From Alkalihalobacterium sp048323755 (GTDB taxonomy: Bacteria; Bacillota; Bacilli; Bacillales; Bacillaceae_F), in assembly GCF_048323755.1 (NCBI RefSeq), contig NZ_JBLWFS010000008.1, positions 62,001 through 126,000 of the forward strand: a stretch of DNA of 64,000 bases, written 5' to 3'. The stretch's first letter is position 1. Each line of letters opens with the position of its first letter. The position numbers and the translations under genes are program-made. The notes beneath the pieces were generated by a model, which made no database searches, had not been told where the DNA came from, and worked only from the letters and a program-made list of their open reading frames with translations. Positions 58,439 through 64,000 of the stretch are shown here, piece by piece.

Positions 58439-60547
58439 TTATAATCTAAATCGATTAATCATATCATTTAGTTGTTGCGCCACTTGGCTTAGTTCGGTTG
58501 CTGAAGCATTAATTTCTTCCATTGTCGCTAGCTGCTCTTCCGTTGAGGCAGCCACATTTTGTGTATTCATAGAGCTCTCTTGGGCAATTTTTGATAATTC
58601 GCTCATAGTTGCTGCAACTTCCTCTGAATTCGCTGATAGTTGTTGCGAAACAGCGGATACGTCATGAATTTGGTTACTGACTTCATCAATAGATGACATA
58701 ATTTCACTAAAATCTAACCCTAAGCTTTCAATCACTCGTGTCCCCGCCTCGACTTGCGAAGTACCTTCTTCCATTACTTCTACAGCGTGAGAGGTTAAGT
58801 CTTGAACTTGAAGAATGATTTTAGAGATTTGAGAAGTAGAATTTTTCGTTTCTTCGGCTAATTTACGTACCTCATTAGCAACTACAGCAAATCCTTTTCC
58901 ATGTTCCCCAGCTCTTGCTGCTTCAATTGCTGCATTAAGTGCTAGTAGATTTGTTTGCTCTGCTACGCCATTGATTAAATTCGTTATATTGCCAATTTCT
59001 TTCGAATGGTTACTCAGATCATTAATCACTTGCGACACATTCCCAACGAAATCTTTGATGATATTAAATTGATTCACTGATTCATTAACAGCTATACTTC
59101 CAGCCTTCGCTTTTTCTGTTGTTTTCGTTGAGAGATCGGATACTGTTCCAGATGCCTCAGCAATCTTTTGTATTCCTTCAGCCATTTCCTCAGATGCTAA
59201 TGCACTTTCAGTTGCGCTACTTACTTGTGTTTCTGCTCCATTTGCGACCTCTTCTATGACGGTTGCTACTTGTTTTACTGCTTCTGTCGTTTGATCTATA
59301 CTTGCTGTAAGTTCTTCAGATGAGGCCGCTATTTGTTCCGATATCTCTTTATTACTAAGGATAATCTCCTGAAACTCGCTAGCCATTTTATTAAAAGCTT
59401 CCCCAATCTGACTTGATTCGTCTTTGGTTTCCAAGCTCGTTTTAGCTGTAAGGTCACCATTTGCAAACTGCTCCATTTTTTCCTTGATATGCGTAATTGT
59501 GTTTCTAACACCAAAATAAAAGGACACAAAGAAATAGATGATTAATAAAGTTACAAAGATCGATATTGCTATAACCGTCGCTACCCTCGATTTCAATTCA
59601 CTAATTTGCTGGTCTAAGCGATTGTCGATGACAACCATTCCTTTGTTCATCAATACGTATACGTTATCTAGTGATTCAGTGATTGTAGAAAAGAACGTAC
59701 TTGTATCAACCCGTATCGACGATGCATTTAAGATCTGTTCTTCAATCAGATGAATAGACTTTTCTGCCGCCAATTGTGCCTCTCTATATTCAGCTGCAAG
59801 TTGTGTTTCAACTTCTGGACTTGCTGTAAATGCAAATTCTAACTTTCTACTTGTCGAGTGTAAATAATTCTCCATTGTCTTTATGTTAAACAATAAGTCT
59901 AGACGTTCTTGATCTGACATTTCCTGATTATTTACAATCGCTGTCCCTACCGCACGTGACATTCCCATATATTCTGCCATATTAGGGAGATCTTCTAATA
60001 ATGAACTAACTAGAAAAGAATTAGCCTTATCGGTATCTAAAATTAAGTTCGAAGTCGTTGCGATATACATCTGAAAATCAACTAGCTCTCTAATATAATT
60101 GCTATGTACATTGATCGTTTCTTCGGAGCTATACGAGTATACATTGGAACTAATTTGGGTCCAGCCTTGTTTGATGTCATCCCATTGATGTTCGACAAGT
60201 AACCCCTTACCTAAGCGTTCATTTATTTGATCAATGTTTTGAATAATTGCTGTGATACTCTCTTGTCTTTGTCCCATATCTTCTTTAACATGGGTTCCGC
60301 CCTGCAAGTACGTTACAGAAAGACCTCTGTGTTGCTGAACAAGTTGAACAAATTGACTCAATTCACTAATATATTCAATTCCTTCTCTTTCCTTCTCAGC
60401 AAAGGCCACTCTGTCATTGGCATCATCTATCAAAAAGAATAATACGACAAGTAGCGGCACTAGAAATAATAGTAAAATTAATGAAAATTTCTTTATGTAC
60501 GAAAGTTTATTCATTAGGTGGATACCTAATCCAAAAAAGTTCCTCAT
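58439..60547 (-). CDS. Methyl-accepting chemotaxis protein with nitrate-sensor-like domain
   Basis: 702 residues. Transmembrane helix 1 at about 20-42 (SLILLLFLVPLLVVLFFLID), an extracellular helical domain (45-325) with the stretch VQQHRGLSVTYLQGG typical of NIT (nitrate/nitrite-sensing) modules, helix 2 at about 330-350, HAMP (350-405), then a signalling domain of roughly 260 residues with the hairpin tip NGVAEQTNLLALNAAIEAAR. Bipolar membrane receptor controlling CheA. Ligand not known; nitrate is suggested only by the NIT-like fold. Alternative starts exist (MNKLSYI, 11 codons in). GGAGAAGAAATATG fits the chosen one. Confidence 0.9.
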   Translation of the reverse strand: MRNFFGLGIHLMNKLSYIKKFSLILLLFLVPLLVVLFFLIDDANDRVAFAEKEREGIEYISELSQFVQLVQQHRGLSVTYLQGGTHVKEDMGQRQESITAIIQNIDQINERLGKGLLVEHQWDDIKQGWTQISSNVYSYSSEETINVHSNYIRELVDFQMYIATTSNLILDTDKANSFLVSSLLEDLPNMAEYMGMSRAVGTAIVNNQEMSDQERLDLLFNIKTMENYLHSTSRKLEFAFTASPEVETQLAAEYREAQLAAEKSIHLIEEQILNASSIRVDTSTFFSTITESLDNVYVLMNKGMVVIDNRLDQQISELKSRVATVIAISIFVTLLIIYFFVSFYFGVRNTITHIKEKMEQFANGDLTAKTSLETKDESSQIGEAFNKMASEFQEIILSNKEISEQIAASSEELTASIDQTTEAVKQVATVIEEVANGAETQVSSATESALASEEMAEGIQKIAEASGTVSDLSTKTTEKAKAGSIAVNESVNQFNIIKDFVGNVSQVINDLSNHSKEIGNITNLINGVAEQTNLLALNAAIEAARAGEHGKGFAVVANEVRKLAEETKNSTSQISKIILQVQDLTSHAVEVMEEGTSQVEAGTRVIESLGLDFSEIMSSIDEVSNQIHDVSAVSQQLSANSEEVAATMSELSKIAQESSMNTQNVAASTEEQLATMEEINASATELSQVAQQLNDMINRFRL

Positions 60548-60774
60548 ATTTCTTCTCCTTCTCTGCCCACTCTAAGATCGCTCACATTGCTAGGAGAACC
60601 TATTACTGATTGAATCATTTTATAAAAGTGTGCCGTAAGTTTATTAAAGAAATTATACTAAAATAGACCTAAGTTAGATGTGAAAAAAGTCACACTGCTC
60701 CACTTTAAGTTCATTCATTCTTAATCTATTTTATAGTTCTATAGACGCTTATAACTTGTTGGTGCATACGTGAA

Positions 60775-60803
60775 AAAGCGTCATTCGTTACGAATGACGC
60801 TTT
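60775..60803. terminator. Terminator between ASCH gene and chemoreceptor gene
   Basis: AAAGCGTCATTCG / CGAATGACGCTTT with 3-base loop, 8 bases after the ASCH stop codon on the minus strand. Confidence 0.82.
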
Positions 60804-60811
60804 GCCAATCT

Positions 60812-61249
60812 CTAACCATTCAAATAGACCTCATGCTCCCATAACCCCAGTTTTCCTTTAGCAGGAATAAAGTGATCTAACATACACATATCCTCAACGA
60901 CCCAAACATAGCCCCCTTCAGGATAACCTCCTAAGAAGTAGTCATTCCCAGATACTTGTCGTCCATCTTCTAACACTGCCCATGTTTGGTGGTTTTCCAT
61001 TACCTTAAAGCACTCTTTAAGCTGGCAGACAGCAATTATTTGCCCGGTTGGTAAATCCTGAACGGTATACCCGTGCTTGGCTAATAATGACTGTACGGCA
61101 CGATGGTTACATACAGCCTTATGGATTTTTTTACTTGTATGTATCGCTAAAGGCCCACGGTAATTTGTCTTCCAACTCCTCGTTTCATACTGAGCTTCCC
61201 GAAGAACAAAAAGGCTTGCCCAGGGCTGTATCATGGATAATACTTTCAT
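60812..61249 (-). CDS. ASCH-domain protein
   Basis: 145 residues forming an ASCH domain: KVLSMIQPWASLFVLREAQY (start strand), ETRSWKTNYRGPLAIHTSK (the RNA-binding groove signature with Arg and Thr), VCNHRAVQSLL, then GQIIAVCQLKEC and GGYVWVVEDM. ASCH proteins are PUA-related and bind RNA; some are N4-acetylcytidine hydrolases or transcription coactivators. Cytosolic. Function here not known. Single-gene unit between a chemoreceptor and a metallohydrolase. Confidence 0.87.
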   Translation of the reverse strand: MKVLSMIQPWASLFVLREAQYETRSWKTNYRGPLAIHTSKKIHKAVCNHRAVQSLLAKHGYTVQDLPTGQIIAVCQLKECFKVMENHQTWAVLEDGRQVSGNDYFLGGYPEGGYVWVVEDMCMLDHFIPAKGKLGLWEHEVYLNG

Positions 61250-61386
61250 GTCTCGCCCTCCAACCAGAAAAGCTAACTTTTTTATAGTTTTTCCCAGCTG
61301 AAAATATAATATAAAGCAAAAATTAGTTTAGGTGTGGAAGGGTCTATTTAATTATTCACTTAATGTACGTTTTTCTATTCTAAAGT

Positions 61387-62208
61387 TTATGATACTAGTG
61401 TTTCCTGTTTAATGATGGAGCGGATAATATGGATCGAGTCCCATTCCCCTGCAGAAAAAAACGTTATTGGGTATTTTCTAGGAAACAACTCATTATTAAT
61501 TGCCTCTGGAGTCTTCCCTTCGTCATACAGCTTTAATATATTTCCTTGGATGTCCAACAAATAATCTAGTTTGTTTCTTAAAGCCGTTCGTCCATTACTT
61601 AAGTGGCCTGCGTGATTGCAGAACACATCATCAAAGTCATAGGTTAAGACTCTTTCCAGCGATGCGATAATGACAGGAATGCTTTCTTCCCGCAGTACAA
61701 CCTTTGTCTTCTCCTGACAATAAAGGTCCCCAGTAAAAAGCTGTCCTGTTTCCTGATTAAAAAAAGCAAGGTGGTCAATCGCATGTCCCGGAGTTTCAAT
61801 TACACTCCATGTTGCATTTGCAGATTGAAAGGTATCACCAATTGGGCTCGCGTGGAAAGGTCTGCGTTTCCCCCAGAACAATTGGCGATAGAGCGGATAA
61901 TCGGCCTTTTTCTTGCAGTATTCAATCATTGTATCTTTCATAAATAGAGGCACTTGATGCTCCTTTTGTAAATACGCTGCACACCCTGTATGGTCTTCAT
62001 GAAAGTGTGTCATTACGACTTTTTCAATATCCAATTGTTTAAAAAACGGGACAAATAATTTTTCTAATGATTTAGCACCTGTATCAATTAAGACACCATC
62101 AACGAAAAAGCAATGCACATTTAGCTTTACACTCTTAAAAGCTACTGTACCATTGCCCATCTGCACTCCATTCACTGTCTCTTGGGCAAAGCTTTTTTTA
62201 AATAACAC
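61387..62208 (-). CDS. Metallo-beta-lactamase-fold hydrolase
   Basis: The zinc motifs are complete: MTHFHEDHTGCA (HxHxDH), ETPGHAIDHLAFF (His), LFTGDLYC (Asp) and VFCNHAGHLSN (His). I place the start at the GTG at 62206-62208, preceded by GGGGG at 8 bases (273 residues); an ATG at 62244 gives 285 residues but has no ribosome site. Cytosolic; substrates in this group are thioesters, lactones or lipid phosphates. A FadR-like operator overlaps the upstream region, which hints at a lipid or acyl-CoA substrate. Confidence 0.84.
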   Translation of the reverse strand: MLFKKSFAQETVNGVQMGNGTVAFKSVKLNVHCFFVDGVLIDTGAKSLEKLFVPFFKQLDIEKVVMTHFHEDHTGCAAYLQKEHQVPLFMKDTMIEYCKKKADYPLYRQLFWGKRRPFHASPIGDTFQSANATWSVIETPGHAIDHLAFFNQETGQLFTGDLYCQEKTKVVLREESIPVIIASLERVLTYDFDDVFCNHAGHLSNGRTALRNKLDYLLDIQGNILKLYDEGKTPEAINNELFPRKYPITFFSAGEWDSIHIIRSIIKQETLVS

Positions 62209-62256
62209 AGCCTCTTCCCCCTCGCCTTTACTTCTTTTTATCATAGTAACACGAAA

Positions 62257-62274
62257 TGAATGATTATTCAGTCA
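62257..62274. promoter_or_regulatory. FadR-like operator before metallohydrolase gene
   Basis: TGAATGATTATTCAGTCA against TGAATGAMTANTCATTCA: 16 of 18 positions. It is closely similar to the site at 34496. Confidence 0.6.
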
Positions 62275-62284
62275 TTTTATTCAA

Positions 62285-62568
62285 GAAGAGTTTAAAGGTC
62301 CGGTTCCCATTCTGTTTATTTTGCAATGGTTTGTCTCTTTGTCACTAGCTGGACTTGAAGCAACTATTGCTTACTTTGCTTATGAAAGGGCAAATTTAGG
62401 TGCAGTATAGTTATGATATATCTTTGTGATCATGGGCTTAGCAGGTGCACTGGTTCGAGGAGGCCTAGTTAGACTAACGAAGAAATACCGAGAAGGATCA
62501 GAGTTATACAAATTGGAATTATCATTTCAGCAATCGGCTTCGGTTTAATTTTAATTATATATAGCTAA
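62285..62568 (+). pseudogene. Decayed MFS efflux transporter, 3' remnant
   Basis: The plus strand carries recognisable major-facilitator sequence: KGPVPILFILQWFVSLSLAG, LEATIAYFAYERANLG, two in-frame stops, then YIFVIMGLAGALVRGGLVRL and TKKYREG. After a frameshift near 62500 it continues as VIQIGIIISAIGFGLILII and ends with TAA. This is the middle of a TetA-like drug:proton antiporter (the FLQ.F.S...G.EATFA.FA motif and G.GALVQGGLV motif). It has no start codon and is not functional. Confidence 0.75.
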
Positions 62569-62690
62569 CTTGTTGACCCAAATTTTCCTACTGTACGAAC
62601 ATTATGGTTGTTCGTAACTGGATGTCCCTGCCTATTGGTTAACGTGTCTTCCGTTTCATTCGTTCCTGTTACTTCGTTTTCGTCTTTCAA
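62565..62690 (-). pseudogene. N-terminal fragment of a catalase, 41 codons
   Basis: TTG at 62688-62690 with AAGGAGGG 5 bases upstream. The translation, MKDENEVTGTNETEDTLTNR then QGHPVTNNHNVRTVGKFGST and S, matches the N-terminus of monofunctional catalases (LTTRQGHPV.NN.N.RTVG). It ends at a TAG immediately before the MFS remnant, so the gene was cut by a deletion or insertion. The longer frame up to 62789 is not needed. Confidence 0.75.
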
Positions 62691-62808
62691 TATAACCCTC
62701 CTTTTGGTGTTCAATGACCAATATGTCCACCTAAAAAACTCCAAAACCCAAAGCAGAACTTTCATTAAAAAAGAGCAAACATGAACCAAAGAAGGATCAC
62801 GTTTGCTA

Positions 62809-63378
62809 TTATTGACTCATAGGTTTTGCATAAATAATATAACGATCTCGTGCTGCCCCCACAAAGTTAAATGGATAGCAAGTCGACAATGTGAGAATCT
62901 CATTAGGCGCTGTTGAGCGTATAACGGTACGATCATCTGCATCAACAATTTCCGATTCGTACATTACATAAACAAATTCACCATAAGGCATATTCACGAC
63001 AAATTGATCTCCATTTTCTAATTTTCCAAAGTCTCGGAATACCGTATCACGATGTCCAGAAAGTAGAATTTGATCATTTTCACCAGGAAAAGCGGTAGTC
63101 GTAAAATGTCCTACTCCTCGGCTTAATTCCTCTTCATCTGTACCAGATATTATTGGGATTTCCTTTTCCAAGCGAGGAATGTACAACGTTCCAATTACAT
63201 CCCCATCCTCAACCTTCATATCACTTGCACTCTTCATTTTTCCCTTCGGTTCTGCTAGAATTTTTTTTGCTTCTGCCATCGACTCATTCTGCTTTGTATA
63301 GCCTTTATATAATTCATATCCTCCGAATGTTAAAAATCCGATTCCTAGAAAGATAATGATACACGCGATTACTTTCAT
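62809..63378 (-). CDS. srtD: Class D sortase
   Basis: 189 residues. N-terminal membrane anchor (VIACIIIFLGIGFLTFGGYE), then the sortase beta-barrel with catalytic His in ILLSGHRDTVFRDFG, Cys167 in TLSTCYPF and Arg in AARDRYIIY. Short N-terminal region and TLSTC pattern indicate class D. It anchors LPXTG-type proteins to the cell wall outside the membrane. Its probable substrate, with an LPNTA motif, is encoded 250 bases upstream. ATG follows GGGAGAGATTTAAATG. Confidence 0.92.
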   Translation of the reverse strand: MKVIACIIIFLGIGFLTFGGYELYKGYTKQNESMAEAKKILAEPKGKMKSASDMKVEDGDVIGTLYIPRLEKEIPIISGTDEEELSRGVGHFTTTAFPGENDQILLSGHRDTVFRDFGKLENGDQFVVNMPYGEFVYVMYESEIVDADDRTVIRSTAPNEILTLSTCYPFNFVGAARDRYIIYAKPMSQ

Positions 63379-63578
63379 TTAAATCTCTCCCTTAGTTGCA
63401 TGAAAGTTTCTTCTTAAAACCTATCATATAAAAGTATATGTGTATTCTAGTTACAAGTACAAGAGGAATCCTCCCTACCTTAATAGTTAGAGAGGTAACC
63501 TATCTAATAGAGATGTCATGCAACAATATGTTAAAATTTTGATATTAACCATTAGTTATAATTATATAGCGCTCATAT

Positions 63579-63615
63579 AACGAGAGGACCGTGTTAACTA
63601 CGGCCCCCCTCGTTT
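63579..63615 (-). terminator. Terminator between LPNTA protein and sortase genes
   Basis: AACGAGAGGACCGT pairs imperfectly with ACGGCCCCCCTCGTT, 10 bases after the stop codon. Confidence 0.6.
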
Positions 63616-63625
63616 CCATACTAAT

Positions 63626-64000
63626 CTACATCTCTACTTGATTTTTCCGTTTTCGAACAAAGTAAAGAGCAGTACCTACAACAAGTAAGATCAAACCAAT
63701 CGTTAGGTAAGTATAGTTGCTTGTCGCTGTATTTGGTAATTTGTTCTCTTTCTCTTTCTCCTTCTCTTTCTCATTACTCTTTTCTGTTTCTGTACCCTTC
63801 AATTTCTTATTATCTTCTCCTTTTTCTTTCTTTATAGGAGTCTCTGAACCTGGCTTGTCCTTGTTACCTTGTTCAACACTTTCTGGTTCGTCTTTTGCTG
63901 ACTCCTCATTCTCTTTCTTTTTCTCTTCTTCGACTTCCATTACAGCGACTAGCCTTACATTATCGATTTTAATCGTGTTACCATCTTTAAGTACTGCGTC
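63626..64000 (-). CDS. LPNTA-anchored surface protein, C-terminal part (cut by window edge)
   Basis: Open to the window edge, so only the last 124 residues are seen; an ATG at 63940 is internal. N-terminal visible part DGNTIKIDNVRLVAVMEV looks like the last strand of a beta-sandwich module. Next is a low-complexity, highly charged spacer of Glu and Lys (about 20-85, with KEKEKEKE). Then LPNTA, a hydrophobic span (LTIGLILLVVGTALYFV) and RKRK, a complete cell-wall sorting signal. LPNTA is typical for class D sortase; the srtD gene follows. Function of the ectodomain unknown. Confidence 0.87.
   Translation of the reverse strand, partial: DAVLKDGNTIKIDNVRLVAVMEVEEEKKKENEESAKDEPESVEQGNKDKPGSETPIKKEKGEDNKKLKGTETEKSNEKEKEKEKENKLPNTATSNYTYLTIGLILLVVGTALYFVRKRKNQVEM

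Noticed and set aside
62565..62789. 74-codon frame as a full gene
   Set aside because: The upstream part is not protein-like and the ribosome site lies at the catalase-like TTG start.

Overview
The window comes from a low-GC, spore-forming member of the Bacillaceae, most likely an alkaliphilic Bacillus relative such as Alkalihalobacillus. The signs are a Bacillus-type GMP reductase end, an rsbQ-rsbP energy-stress pair, a 41-codon gene that reads like the sporulation inhibitor Sda, a subtilisin of the high-alkaline protease type, an AraM/EgsA-type glycerol-1-phosphate dehydrogenase, strong GGAGG ribosome sites, frequent TTG starts and CcpA-type cre sites. No rRNA, tRNA, CRISPR array, insertion sequence or phage was seen.

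Layout. 1-0.6 kb: end of guaC and a small unknown gene. 0.6-7.5 kb: a complete minus-strand cluster for reductive pyrimidine degradation (beta-ureidopropionase, PreT, PreA, dihydropyrimidinase, NCS1 permease) with a perfect cre site upstream. 8-9.5 kb: a small Fbp-like gene with its own promoter and cre site, then an RlmN-family radical SAM enzyme. 10-14 kb: rsbQP, then a HAD phosphatase overlapping a glycerol-1-phosphate dehydrogenase. 14-18.4 kb: KTSC protein, universal stress protein and an Nre-like trio (GAF sensor, response regulator, PAS kinase). 18.6-26.6 kb: AbgT transporter and the cytochrome bd operon cydA-B-S-D-C, including a 33-codon cydS gene, behind a Rex-like operator. 27-30 kb: a PlcR-like HTH-TPR regulator divergent from a PapR-like signal-peptide gene, facing a subtilisin gene. 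30-36 kb: alkaline phosphatase, SDR reductase, acyl-CoA dehydrogenase with a FadR box, amidohydrolase. 35.6-40.4 kb: a 1024-residue GNAT fusion, a GntR/FadR-type regulator and a fatty acid hydroxylase. 40.8-44 kb: MEDS hybrid histidine kinase, LytTR regulator, Sda-like peptide. 44.5-47 kb: NAD(P)-binding oxidoreductase and SelO. 47-51.2 kb: ars operon arsR-acr3-arsC-arsD-arsA. 51.5-58 kb: adhE, a small unknown gene sharing its upstream motif, DppA, S9 peptidase. 58.4-64 kb: chemoreceptor, ASCH protein, metallo-beta-lactamase-fold hydrolase with a FadR-like box, remnants of an efflux pump and a catalase, sortase D and its LPNTA substrate.

How the parts fit together. Many genes serve carbon and energy balance: cre sites on pyrimidine catabolism, Rex-like sites on cyd and adhE, an Nre-like oxygen/nitrate module, and RsbQP reporting energy stress to sigma B. 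A second theme is post-exponential behaviour: a peptide quorum-sensing pair next to an exported protease, and a sensor kinase, LytTR regulator and Sda-like inhibitor in one block. Two families of short dispersed repeats occupy the intergenic regions. The best candidate for an undescribed system is the PlcR/PapR-like pair at 27.3-28.6 kb.
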